Of a stretch of DNA of 60,464 nucleotides, positions 8,511 to 18,500 are shown piece after piece. Made by a program: the position numbers and the translations under genes. Numbering within the stretch: position 1 is the stretch's first letter; every line of letters begins with the position of its first letter. The stretch is from Belliella filtrata (lineage in GTDB: Bacteria > Bacteroidota > Bacteroidia > Cytophagales > Cyclobacteriaceae). Location: positions 1 through 60,464 of the forward strand of contig NZ_JAKZGP010000026.1 in NCBI RefSeq assembly GCF_022549775.1, written 5' to 3'. Under the pieces are notes generated by a model, which was given only the letters and a program-made list of their open reading frames with translations, did no database searches and was not told where the DNA came from.

Positions 8511-9119
8511 TTATTTTGGATTTATTAAAGTTTCTTTTTCTTTACCTTCAGTGCTTTTTATTCTGTAATATGTTCTTTTTGAAATCCCTAGAGCTTCGTA
8601 TATGTATTGATCTGGAAGAATATTTATGAGGTTTGGGTACGATTTTCTCAATTCATTGAGCTTGCGGTTATTTGGAATACTTTTAAAGCTCATCCATTTA
8701 TCTAAATAAATATTACAAGATTGGTTAATTTTGACAGCCAAAATTGCTAAACTAGGGTTAAATTTTAATATCTGCTCTTCATCTGATTTTTTAAGTGCAC
8801 CAAAAACACATTCAGTTAATGCCATGATTTTCAAATCTGTTTTAGCTGAATTTGAATATGAGTTGAAATCACAAGCAATTGAACCAGGAACATAAATTTG
8901 TCTACAAATAAATTTATTTTTGACTTTTTGAAATAGCCCAATATATCCTTTCACAATAATTCTGCTGTTTAATTCTACTTCATTTGTACTTTTTAATACT
9001 TCATTTTTTTTACAGATTTGTAAAATCATAAAATCAAATACTGGATTTATTTCAGCAAAAGATACTAGATGAATTTTTAGAATTAAATCGTAAATTTCTC
9101 TTTTTACATATAGGTTCAT
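8511..9119 (-). CDS. Crp/Fnr-like transcription regulator, divergent
   Basis: The protein has 202 aa. The centre resembles a degenerate cyclic-nucleotide-binding-type beta barrel (RIIVKGYIGLFQKVKN, then VPGSIACDF), and the C-terminus ends in an HTH (YIYEALGISKRTYYRIKS). Lengths and order fit the Crp/Fnr superfamily, but the nucleotide phosphate-binding cassette is not evident, so it probably does not sense cAMP. It sits between repeat D and the XRE gene. The family call is moderate. Confidence 0.6.
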   Translation of the reverse strand: MNLYVKREIYDLILKIHLVSFAEINPVFDFMILQICKKNEVLKSTNEVELNSRIIVKGYIGLFQKVKNKFICRQIYVPGSIACDFNSYSNSAKTDLKIMALTECVFGALKKSDEEQILKFNPSLAILAVKINQSCNIYLDKWMSFKSIPNNRKLNELRKSYPNLINILPDQYIYEALGISKRTYYRIKSTEGKEKETLINPK

Positions 9120-9263
9120 ATCGAAATTTTTGAATAAAAATTACTTAATCAAAAAAAATTACTCTGAAAATTAAAAAATAGTGTCAAATGACACAATATT
9201 GCGCTATTTGTACTATATCCAATACTTTCACAAAAAATTGTGGGAATTTTGATTATCCATTTC

Positions 9264-9500
9264 CAAAACTACCTTTTTTCCTTAATTATTGAAAAATCCC
9301 TATAACAGGAATTCTTGATTAAATTTGAGGGAATTTGAACAGAAAAGTGATTTTATTTTCCCCTAAATCATTTGCAACATGGGAAGAACAATTTAAAATA
9401 ATTCTTCTTCTGTGGTTTCTTTACATTACTTGGAATATGTATGCATATTGTCTGGAATCGATGATTTTGTGGTTATTTTACTTAAAGATTTCTACAACTA
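9264..9500. repeat. TGCAA inverted-repeat unit, copy D (degenerate)
   Basis: This unit covers most of the 439-bp gap 9120-9558 and lies directly 3' of the HigA gene. It keeps the order seen in copy C: CCAAAACTACC, a degraded AAAAATCCC..AGGAATTCTTGAT hairpin (about 9290-9320), TTCCCCTAAA..ATGGGAAGAAC (9358-9388), ATTTAAAATAATT, and GGAATCGATGATTTTG in the spacer. The TGCAA arms themselves have decayed. The remaining 9120-9263 is AT-rich with no gene seen. Confidence 0.65.
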
Positions 9501-9558
9501 GATTCTAAACATTGCAGATTCAAGTATATCTCTTTTTGAAGATTAGTACCACCACCAC

Positions 9559-9801
9559 TTATTTAGCTAAATCATAGGTTGCTTGTAGTCTTATCCAAAG
9601 CTTAGCATAGCCGCCAAATACCTTTTCAATTTTAAAAGCAAGGCTTGGTGTTATGCCAGTTTTACCATTAACTATATTTGTTAAAGTTGAGCCAGATATA
9701 TCTAAGAGCTTTGCAGCCTTGCTAATTGTTAAACTTCTACCTTCTAAAATTTCCATTTTTAGTATCTCCCCAGGATGCGATAGTTTCATTTCTCTTTTCA
9801 T
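9559..9801 (-). CDS. higA: HigA-family antitoxin (orphan)
   Basis: The protein has 80 aa, normal for this antitoxin family. It starts with the HigA signature HPGEILK, followed by an HTH (TISKAAKLLDISGSTLTNIV) and the conserved end FGGYAKLWIRLQATYDLA. HigA normally follows a HigB toxin gene and both neutralizes the toxin and represses the operon. No toxin ORF is visible in the 235 bp upstream, so this appears to be an orphan or solitary antitoxin. Repeat D follows it. Confidence 0.85.
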   Translation of the reverse strand: MKREMKLSHPGEILKMEILEGRSLTISKAAKLLDISGSTLTNIVNGKTGITPSLAFKIEKVFGGYAKLWIRLQATYDLAK

Positions 9802-10036
9802 AGCAATGTATTTCTTAATAGTCTAAACAAAAAAGCAATTAATTTTATTCATAATTCAGATATTAACAGTCGCTCACATCATATGTAATGGCATTTAATG
9901 CTTAAACTTAAACGGATCAAAGTGATGTCTATATGTTAGCATTGAAAATTTCATCTTAAAATTAAAGTGATTTTTTAATTATATAAATGACTACAATTTC
10001 CATAAAAAAATTATTTCACCAACTCCTGACTACCAT

Positions 10037-10392
10037 TCAACTCATTATTAATACCTCTACAGGCAATCCCAAGAGCTCGTGAAGGTTTCTGTCCATATTT
10101 ATAGTCAAAGCTCGCTTAAGATTGAGTACAAGGCTTACAGTAGTCTTACTGCCAATGGCAGAGATTAAGTTTTTATATTTAATCTCTGCCATTTCCATTG
10201 CTTCTTTGATAGCAGTAATAGGCTCAGGCAATGCGATAGATTAATGTTCCTTTTCATACTTGTCTATAAGTGTAACCAATAGCTCTGCTTCCATTCCTTC
10301 AGGACTATCTGGATTGGCATCAAATATTGAAGAAAGTCTCTTTAAAGCATTTTCATATTCTGCTCCGTGGTGATGATTTTATCCCATTTCAT
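10037..10392 (-). pseudogene. higA: HigA-type antitoxin with frameshift and nonsense mutation
   Basis: The reconstructed protein starts MKWDKIITT at 10392. It shifts frame near 10365 and continues EYENALKRLSSIFDANP and LLVTLIDKYEKEH. It hits TAA near 10240, then resumes with PEPITAIKEAMEMA and the HTH GSKTTVSLVLNLKRALT. This is the longer HigA type (about 120 aa) that pairs with the HigB toxin just upstream. Two independent lesions make it non-functional unless the 64-aa C-terminal ORF is made alone. Confidence 0.75.
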
Positions 10393-10414
10393 ATCTTAGA
10401 TTTGATTTTACGGT

Positions 10415-10722
10415 TTAAAACTGACCAACTGTATTGGCATCAACTTTATCATATTCAGCATGCGTGCCGATAAACTTGATAAAGACCCATTGTCTGAGGT
10501 AACTGATATGGACAATTAGATGATATTTATTTCTTGTTTTATTAAATACCATCCGATTTTTTTTTGACTGGATCAGAATCAGGAAAGTCTTTGACTACAT
10601 CCAATGTTTTGTCATTCAGCCCCTTTTGTAATGGATATACATGTTTCTAGGCTAGCTTTAGCATCAGGATGCTTTTCATAGAAATTTACCAAATCACTTA
10701 AGGAAATGATATTTTTCGATTA
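10415..10722 (-). pseudogene. higB: HigB-type mRNA interferase toxin, decayed
   Basis: The minus strand reads, across several frames, SDLVNFYEKHPDAKASLET, then NDKTLDVVKDFPDSDPV, then NKTRNKYHLIVHISYLRQW, ending WVFIKFIGTHAEYDKVD. These are the conserved blocks of HigB toxins (RLIV...VFIRFIGTHAEYDKI). Frameshifts separate the blocks and no start is evident. It precedes the decayed antitoxin by 22 bp, the normal higB-higA order. Confidence 0.75.
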
Positions 10723-10805
10723 AATCTGTAATTATTAAATTTAAAGACATAAAAAAATTTTCGTTATGAAAACTTTTTAGAGATTTTTTAAACTATAAAA
10801 TCATT

Positions 10806-11657
10806 CTAATGTAATACTCGATCTGAAATTTCTTTTGCTATTTCTTCTATTGTGAAACTTGAAGTATTTAAAGCCAACATATCAGCAATGATTGGACTAA
10901 ATTCCATTACTTCATTTTTGCTGATTTTATGCCAAATTGGTAGAATAACTTTTTCTCCGTTCACTTCTCGTGCAAAAAGTCCATCCAGTTCTCTTTGCGG
11001 CCATTCTTTGCTAAAAAAAGCTTCTGATAAAACCACTATTCCGTAGCGCGAATTTCTCAAACCATTATCTATAGAACGCCTGAGACTGTCGCCAACTCTC
11101 AATGTGAATTCATCATACCAAACTTTAAGTCCATTTTCTTGAAGTTGTTTTACAAAATCTCTCACAAACTCGTCTTTGTCTTCCGAAGCGTGCGAAACAA
11201 AAACATCATAGTTCGTTTGGTCAATGGGTTGAGGCTTCTTCAAAACATCAAATGAATGAATGGATTGCATTTTTTGCTTCTCCATTTCTCGTGTTATTTG
11301 CTGTTGCAAAGTCAGTATTTCTTTTTGCTCTTTTTTTGCTTTATCTCGTCCTTTCTGCTCTTCGTTATTTAGCTTGCTTTGCAGGTCATGCTTCTTTTTC
11401 TTCTTAGCCGCTAATGTTTTGGACTTGTTTGTTTTATCCTTTTCAAGCTTACTAATTTCTTCATTCTTTTTACTCACTTCTTTCTGAAAAGTGAGAACTC
11501 GTTTCAAATCTTTTTCTCTTGAAATCTTAGTTAGAACGTTATGAGCTTCTTTTGATTTACGGCTGATAATACCATTAATAGAATGAATACTTTTCTCAAT
11601 CGTATTTATTTCACGGTCAACGACTACTATTTGTCTTGCTATATTATCAATGCTCAT
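10806..11657 (-). CDS. coiled-coil TIR-domain protein, likely defence effector
   Basis: The protein has 283 aa. Residues 1-130 are a long, very charged coiled coil (EKDLKRVLTFQKEVSKKNEE; KKKKKHDL). Residues 147-283 form a TIR domain: YDVFVSHASEDKDEFV is strand A, KVWYDEFTLRVGDSLRRSID is box 2 with its loop, and EWPQREL carries the conserved Glu that serves as catalytic residue in NAD-cleaving TIRs. It starts 15 bp after the UvrD-like gene and is the last gene of the defence operon. Bacterial TIR proteins often kill the infected cell by NAD depletion. Coupling to the upstream OLD/UvrD pair is inferred from position. Confidence 0.85.
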   Translation of the reverse strand: MSIDNIARQIVVVDREINTIEKSIHSINGIISRKSKEAHNVLTKISREKDLKRVLTFQKEVSKKNEEISKLEKDKTNKSKTLAAKKKKKHDLQSKLNNEEQKGRDKAKKEQKEILTLQQQITREMEKQKMQSIHSFDVLKKPQPIDQTNYDVFVSHASEDKDEFVRDFVKQLQENGLKVWYDEFTLRVGDSLRRSIDNGLRNSRYGIVVLSEAFFSKEWPQRELDGLFAREVNGEKVILPIWHKISKNEVMEFSPIIADMLALNTSSFTIEEIAKEISDRVLH

Positions 11658-11672
11658 ATCTGGAAATTATAT

Positions 11673-13781
11673 TTATTTATTCAATAACCTTGTTTCGATT
11701 CTCCAACCAGCCTTTTTAAAATTATCAATGTGACATGTTACATTTTCTTCCAATGCTGCAAAGCATAATAAATGAGTAGGTCGCGAAAAACCAACATACA
11801 TCATTTTTAATGCTTCTTTCTTTCTTATATCAATTTCTTTCCCTTTACTATCTCTTTTACCTACAATACAGTTATGACCTTCTAGAAATAATGGCGTAAT
11901 TATTTTCTCTGTTTCGTATTTGTAATAGGACGTCTCCACGTACATTGTAGCACAATGGGTCTGCCCCTTCACGGAATGTACAGTTCCTACATTTACTTCT
12001 AAGTCATCTTCAACTTTCACATCTATTTCTGATTGCAACATTTGCCCATTTGTAAAATCAGTCCCTAAAAAAGCCAAGGTTTCAGAATTGATTTCAAGAT
12101 TAAACCATTGCTTAAATTTGTTCAAAACAAAATCTTTAATCTTATTGTAAGCTGTTTTTTCATTCCCGGTTTTTGTTTGCCAGCACCAATTATAAAGTTC
12201 CTCTTTAAAAAAATCATAATCGAAATCCGAACGCTCCTTGATCTCTTCAATCATTTTACTTTTTGTATAAAACCTATTGATCGATCTTTGCCTCAAAATT
12301 GACAGATATGTTTTTCGTTCAAGCCTTAAAATATGTATCAGTCCATTCAGAATGGATTTTCTTATAGCCTCCAAAGTTTGTTTCTTTTTATCATATTTTA
12401 AGAGGTGGTCAGACAATGAGTTTAGAAACTCCTTTTTGCCTTCTATTTCTCTGGAATAGGGAACAATATCTTCTAACCTTATTTTATCTTTATTTTTCTC
12501 TGTCCGCTCTTCATTCCATTCTCCACTCCAAGCAATTAAGTTGAATTTAGGCTGATTACCATATTTATCAAATATTGGAATTTGCTTGGCTTGCTGATGC
12601 TCTTTAATTATTGTTTTGAATAAGGCGGGTAACTCTTTCTTTTTCTCTTTACTGAATACTACTAGTACAGGGGGCACAGGCTTTTCTAATATTCTTTTAC
12701 CAATTACTTTGTAGGAATCAGGTTTCCTATCTAAAACCAAACAATCTACTATTTGAGCAACTTCTTTGGTTAGTCTGTTTGTGCCTGCTAGTACAAGGTC
12801 TATATATTTACTCTGGGCAAAATCTTGGCGTGTTTCCCAAACGCTTTCTACATCGACACTTTTGGAAGGCCCGTAAATTGCTTGGTTTTTATCTCCAATT
12901 CGTTGTATAATACTGGAACTAACTTTTGTAAAAAAAATCTTGTCAATAATATCTATCTGATGTTTTAATAAGTCTTGCATTTCATCAATGAAAACATACT
13001 TAAATCTTTTTTGTAATAATGTTTTTAATTCGCAGAAATCGTCAATATGCTTTGATGCAAATAAATAGCTATCATCATAACTCAAAATTCCTCTATCCCA
13101 AATAGTTGTTTTAACCTTGATAAGATTATCAGTTACCTTTTCTTTTGTCTGATTGTTCCAATCTTGATAATTTTTAGATTTACCTTTTGGCTTTTTGATA
13201 TCAACCTCTTCATCCGTACTTATGCTTTTAACGATCCTTAGCCTAGGCGCTTCTTCAAATTCTCTAAAAGAATATGTGTATAGCCAATCAATTTTCGGAG
13301 TATTGAAAAGATGCTTTACTTCACTTATCACGGTGAAAGTATCTAAGAGCTTTTCACGCTCACTGGAATAAAAATCACTGTCAATTCTGTAGGGTTTTAC
13401 ACCATTTTTATGTATAAATCTTGGTACAGTTAGATATCTATTAATAAAGCTTTGAACTGTGTCAATATAATTTGGATACTGAAAAAGCTTCGGGCAATAT
13501 TGCTGAAGCTTATCCTTTATTTCATCAATAGCTGCATTCGTATGTGCCAAAACTAGAATTCCAGAGTTATCATCAAACGGTAAATGCTTATTTAAGCAAT
13601 ATAGTTTAGCTAATAAAGCAGTAGTTTTCCCACTTCCAGGCACAGCGAGTAGATCACATATTTTGAGGTTTCTAATAAACGCTATGCGTTCACTTCCTTC
13701 ATCACCAAATGATTCACCTTTATCAAGTAAAAGGGATTCCGCTTCACGAATATCTTCTATTGAAATCTCAATTTGCCTCAT
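11673..13781 (-). CDS. UvrD/Rep-type SF1A helicase, GajB-like
   Basis: The protein has 702 aa. Walker A is AVPGSGKTTALLAKL (about 46-60), motif Ia ILVLAHTNAAIDEIKDKL, Walker B VFIDEMQDLL (about 265), motif III QRIGDKNQAIYG, motif V VGTVHSVKGQTHCATMYVET and motif VI MMYVGFSRPTHLL (about 660). All SF1A helicase motifs appear intact. Its start overlaps the end of the OLD nuclease gene by 14 bp, the arrangement seen in Gabija gajAB. It is longer than the GajB proteins I know (about 500 aa), with an extra internal region of about 200 residues between motifs III and V. Expected role: nucleic-acid sensing or unwinding for the partner nuclease. Confidence 0.85.
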   Translation of the reverse strand: MRQIEISIEDIREAESLLLDKGESFGDEGSERIAFIRNLKICDLLAVPGSGKTTALLAKLYCLNKHLPFDDNSGILVLAHTNAAIDEIKDKLQQYCPKLFQYPNYIDTVQSFINRYLTVPRFIHKNGVKPYRIDSDFYSSEREKLLDTFTVISEVKHLFNTPKIDWLYTYSFREFEEAPRLRIVKSISTDEEVDIKKPKGKSKNYQDWNNQTKEKVTDNLIKVKTTIWDRGILSYDDSYLFASKHIDDFCELKTLLQKRFKYVFIDEMQDLLKHQIDIIDKIFFTKVSSSIIQRIGDKNQAIYGPSKSVDVESVWETRQDFAQSKYIDLVLAGTNRLTKEVAQIVDCLVLDRKPDSYKVIGKRILEKPVPPVLVVFSKEKKKELPALFKTIIKEHQQAKQIPIFDKYGNQPKFNLIAWSGEWNEERTEKNKDKIRLEDIVPYSREIEGKKEFLNSLSDHLLKYDKKKQTLEAIRKSILNGLIHILRLERKTYLSILRQRSINRFYTKSKMIEEIKERSDFDYDFFKEELYNWCWQTKTGNEKTAYNKIKDFVLNKFKQWFNLEINSETLAFLGTDFTNGQMLQSEIDVKVEDDLEVNVGTVHSVKGQTHCATMYVETSYYKYETEKIITPLFLEGHNCIVGKRDSKGKEIDIRKKEALKMMYVGFSRPTHLLCFAALEENVTCHIDNFKKAGWRIETRLLNK

Positions 13782-15525
13782 CAGACTTTAGTTTTCTGCA
13801 AGCATACTTAATAGCATCTATCAAATACTTTAAATATTCATCTTCCTCATTAATGCTTTCCATTTTTTCTATTTCTATTGCTAATTGGTTAGCAATTGCT
13901 GCTTTATCTAGTTTAGAACGCTCTTTGCCAATCAATTTTTGTATCAAAGTATTTTCAAATGTTGTGTTGAAATCAGCTGTTCCACTATGGACAGATTTGA
14001 CAACTTCTTGAAATTTGTCTGAAATTTTAGATTTGAATAAGCACCATTCTAATGTCCACTCCTTTGCGATAAAAGTGCACACCTTTTGGTCTTTAATTTT
14101 TTCTATTAATTTACGCTTCTCCTTTGCTTTTTCCACATCCATTTTGCCATCTATAACTTTAACATCTAAATCAGCGACAACTGAGACAGGCACGTTTAGT
14201 ATCTTTTTATCATTTCGCTGAAATATTTTTGAATAATGTAAATGAGCTGTACTTCCAACGTTTACTATTGACACTTCATGCTCAACCAAATTACAACCAA
14301 TTTTCCTAGCTATTGCGGGAATTAGTAGTTCTTCAGACATGCCTTCTACAATAATAACACCTTGAGCAAAAAACAGATTGGACCGTGTGACATCCAAAAA
14401 ACGTTCAAGAAATCCATAGTTCTTTTTTTCAAGTTTTGTGTATTTATCAGGTTTTATAGGTTCGATAGATTCAGGATCTCCCATAGGATAAACATCATTA
14501 TCCTTACATAAAATGATGTTTTTAAGATCAACTATTGATGCAAGGTTGGGGCTGTGCGTGGTAAGAATTATCTGAACCTTATTTTCTTTCTTATTACACT
14601 GTTCTTGCAGATAATCAATGACTTTAAGTTGTACTTGTGGATGCAAGTGTGCTTCAAGTTCTTCAATTAAACAAAGTCTTAAACCATCCCAATTATCTTT
14701 TTTTAGGTGTAGTAGTTCAGCAGCCATAAATAATCTGTTCATAGTGCCAAGACCAAGGTTCTCCTCCCCAACTAAAGAAAGTGAGAGTTTTTCCAGAATA
14801 TCTTTTATTTCACTTTTCCCAAATGTAAAAAGTGCTTCTTTTTCATTTATAAACTTACCTATCACTTCATCTATCTTATCTTTTATTTCAGTTTTTCCTT
14901 CCCCAGCCTTAAACCAATCGTCAACTTCTACTTTGAATTTCTCAAAACTTTGGATTAAAGGATGATGTGAATTTTTTGGATTGCTATTAAGAGATTTATG
15001 CCCAATAAGAATTTGTGATAGCCTGGAGTTCTTTTTGGCAGAAAGTTCATTTTCTGCATCTCTCAAAGCTCTTAAATATGTAGCTTTTAAATACTCCCTT
15101 GCCTCTGCATTTAATGGGTGGCCATCTTCATCCATACCAGCTTTAACTTCTGAAGGTAATATTCTATCTTCTTTTCTACTGACTTGATATATGAGACGTA
15201 GGATGGGTTTAGCCTCTTTTCCTTCGCCTTCCCAACCCAACCATTCAATAAAGTTTTTTGCTTCATTAGATTCTAAACCTTTAAAAATAAGCTCAAAACG
15301 TATTTTATCAGCTCTTTCATCTGTATCTTTCATTTTATGGAAATCGGATATTTCAATTTTCATCCATTCATAGGCATGAGTTTTGATCACAAGTTTAATA
15401 GCATCAATAATGGTTGTTTTACCTGAATCATTTTGACCAATTAATACATTAAGCCCACTGTTGAAAGGCACTGTTAAATCTTGATACTTGCGAAAATTCT
15501 TTAGCTTAAGTTCGTCTAGATACAT
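13768..15525 (-). CDS. OLD-family ATPase/TOPRIM endonuclease, GajA-like
   Basis: The protein has 585 aa, close to the usual GajA length. The N-terminal SMC/ABC-type ATPase has Walker A GQNDSGKTTIIDAI (30-43), a signature-like GLGTMNRLFMAAELL, Walker B CLIEELEAHLHPQ (about 285) and the switch LTTHSPNLAS. The C-terminal TOPRIM nuclease has VIIVEGMSEELLIPAIA (about 390) and VVADLD (about 448), giving the Glu and DxD metal ligands. It overlaps the RM gene upstream by 10 bp and the helicase gene downstream by 14 bp, so translation is probably coupled. Expected activity: nucleotide-regulated DNA nicking or cleavage. Confidence 0.87.
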   Translation of the reverse strand: MYLDELKLKNFRKYQDLTVPFNSGLNVLIGQNDSGKTTIIDAIKLVIKTHAYEWMKIEISDFHKMKDTDERADKIRFELIFKGLESNEAKNFIEWLGWEGEGKEAKPILRLIYQVSRKEDRILPSEVKAGMDEDGHPLNAEAREYLKATYLRALRDAENELSAKKNSRLSQILIGHKSLNSNPKNSHHPLIQSFEKFKVEVDDWFKAGEGKTEIKDKIDEVIGKFINEKEALFTFGKSEIKDILEKLSLSLVGEENLGLGTMNRLFMAAELLHLKKDNWDGLRLCLIEELEAHLHPQVQLKVIDYLQEQCNKKENKVQIILTTHSPNLASIVDLKNIILCKDNDVYPMGDPESIEPIKPDKYTKLEKKNYGFLERFLDVTRSNLFFAQGVIIVEGMSEELLIPAIARKIGCNLVEHEVSIVNVGSTAHLHYSKIFQRNDKKILNVPVSVVADLDVKVIDGKMDVEKAKEKRKLIEKIKDQKVCTFIAKEWTLEWCLFKSKISDKFQEVVKSVHSGTADFNTTFENTLIQKLIGKERSKLDKAAIANQLAIEIEKMESINEEDEYLKYLIDAIKYACRKLKSDEAN

Positions 15526-18500
15526 TTTTCTTCTTTTTCTATGATTTTTATTTCTTCTTCAGTCAAATCAAAAAGTTGATAAAACATTTGGTCAATACGT
15601 TGTACAAGTTCTCTGATTTTTTCATTTTCATTATTTGTAGTTGCAACTATGATTTTTCTAACTTCAGAAACAATCTTGTTTTGTTCTTGACTTGTTGCTC
15701 GTTTTATGTATGTATTTAAAAGGTTAGGAGCAGAATATAAAAGATATCCACCTGACATTTTTAGTCCATCAAAAAAGCATTCAAATAAATATCGAAAAAG
15801 TTTTGAATTCACCCAGCCTAAAATATACTCAGGATGATATTGTTTTGAAAAGGAGTGAATGCAATTTGTGTTTACTGAAGCATATTCTCCTTTTTCATCG
15901 TAATATGCTTCAGGTGTAATTGCAATTTTTGCAAGAATTATTTTTGGTCTTGAATATAATTCAAACCGGTTTTTACCTAAAATTTCTTTTGATTTTGGCA
16001 AGAATGGCCTTAAATACTTTTTCTTTTTATCTACAAGAGAAGTTTCACCCCAAGTATTAGTAAACTTGTCAATAGTTCCTGTATTAATTAATTTAAAACC
16101 TTCACTTTCGTTTATGTATGCGTTAAAATCATCAGCTTCTTTTGCTGTTGAAGTTGCGTTAATTATTCCGCACTTTCCTAGTGGTTCAGATTGGGTAATG
16201 ATTTTACTTACAATTTCATATTTCTCACTCAAAACAAAGCCAAGAATAAAGTCATTTAAAGAAAATAAATCTTCCGTTTTATAAGTTCTGAATTTGATTG
16301 GCTGATATTCATCAATAAAAGTGAATGACTTTAGATTATGATTATTTGGCAACTTCTTAAACAACGTTGTGACTGGATATGTTGATGCTTCTTTAAAAAC
16401 CTTTACGTTGGAATAATCACCAATATTTAAGATACTTGTTTTGTTTAGCAAAAAATCTCTTAATGCAAAACCATAGCTAGCAGACAAAAATCTATTTGGA
16501 GTGATGTAGTTTAGATAACTGTTATCTCTTAAAATAATAAACCCAAGTTCAAAAAAGTATATATATAAATCTACAGATCCTTTTGCAGTCGAGTAGGAAT
16601 TTTTATAAAAAGCATATTCTTTTTCATGTAAACTCTTTTTCAATTCTATAGCGTTTACATAAGGCGGATTCCCAATCACCGCATCAAAACCTACAAAATC
16701 ACCCGTATCATTCAGCACCTCCGGGAACTCAAACCTCCATTCAAAGGCATTTTCATAAATCTTATTGTTCTTGATCTCTTCGATTTCGGTAGAAAGCTTC
16801 ACCAATTCAGTTTCTATCTTTTCTACCCGTTTTTTGGTATCCTTCTTTTGCTTGGCTGATGCCTCAAAAAGACCAGTCTGCATAGTGAGATTATAGAGTT
16901 CTCCTCCAAGCTTCGCCTTCCTTTTAATCTTAGGATCGTTGTTGGCAATCTCAGATCGGAAGTCTGACTTGATCTCAGCGATCAGTAGCTCCATTTCTCG
17001 CTTTTCCTCTTTATTCTGTGCATTCCGATAAGTAGTCACTGCCATGCGATAGCTGTCTATCGAGAACTTACTTTTCTTCAGTGCCTCACTCAAGTCCGCA
17101 TCGATAGCAAATCGGCTTACAAGGGAATTCCCACATTTGATATTGATATCAATGTTAGGGAGAGTTTCTAGCTCCGTGGCATTCTTGTAATAAGCATTTT
17201 TCAACAACTCAATCCATAACCTCAATCGACAAATCTTCACCGAGTTGGGATTGATATCTACTCCAAAAAGGCAGTTTTCAATGATTGTCTGCTTTTCATG
17301 GAACAGGGTTTCTTGGATGCGTTGGCTTTCCTTGTTAGAAGGATTGTATTCAAATAGCTCACCCTCTTCATCAGTCACGATCAATTCATCATTGACTACT
17401 TCCACCTGATATTCTTTCAACCGCTTGCCATTTCGGTCTTGCAGGATTTTTAAGTCATTTTTCACTGCAATCATTTCATTGAGTGCAGACACCAAAAAGT
17501 GTCCGGAACCCACGGCAGGATCACAGATTTTGATGCTGTTGACGATTTCATTGGCTTGTTTCCGATCTTCTATTTGATCATAGATTTGATCTAGACTTTC
17601 TGAAAGTTCAGAACCTTCTGAAATTTTGAATCCTTCTTCTTTGAACTTCTGAACGACAGCTCTCCGAATCGTCTCTCTACACATATACATGGTGATGAAA
17701 CCCGGAGTAAAGAAAGATCCATCCTTATAGCCATTGATCTTCTCGAAAATCAATCCTAGAACAGAAGCATTGATCAGCGTTTTGTTATCCTCCTGAATAT
17801 CTTCTGAACCTTCTGAACTGAAATCATAAGCATTCAAAAACTCAAAGAGGTATTCTAGAGTAGACAGTTTGCCTGTTCTTTTCTTTCCCTGCTCGTTTTT
17901 CAGCACAGTAGAAGAAATGATCGGAATCAATTTATCATCCCTCAGATTGCTGATAAATAAAGTTGAATGCTCAATATCAGTTGGTTCAAAAAGCGATGAA
18001 TTGAGATAAGGGACCTTTTCGAAAAGTGCTTTGACATCAGGGTTTCTATCCTCAAATTTCCTTGCCAACACCTGGAAGAAAAGGCTGTTTAGATCATCAT
18101 AGTTTTTGATCTTGTCAAGACTTAGAAAGGAGTAAGACTTGTCTTCTTTATGATAAGTAAAGAGTTGCGCTTCCAAAAGCTTAAGAAACAGAATCCTGTT
18201 GATCCAAGTGATCGAAAGCTCAAGGGCAACATTGAAAAGTCGCTCTTGATGGGTCTTCCCAAACTGAGATGGTTGAGACAATCGGCTGATTTTATCCAAA
18301 CTATCCAACTGAATGATAGCATCTTCCAGAATACTTCCTGTATTTCTCTCACCTTCCTTATTTCTACCAATCAGCTTTTTACCACCTTCTTTTGTTTCTG
18401 TCAGTCCAATAATATGTAACAGTTCACTGTAAAACCGTTTATCAAGGTTATTGCTGTCATTCGAAAAAGGCAGTTTAAGCATGTGTTCCGGTGAAAGCAA

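Noticed and set aside
1481-9500. CRISPR array
   Set aside because: The repeats are kilobases apart, differ between copies and have genes rather than short spacers between them.
1114-9801. True integron cassette array
   Set aside because: The gene-plus-repeat order is similar, but there is no IntI-type integrase, no attI, and the repeats lack the R/L core-site pattern of attC; kept only as an analogy.
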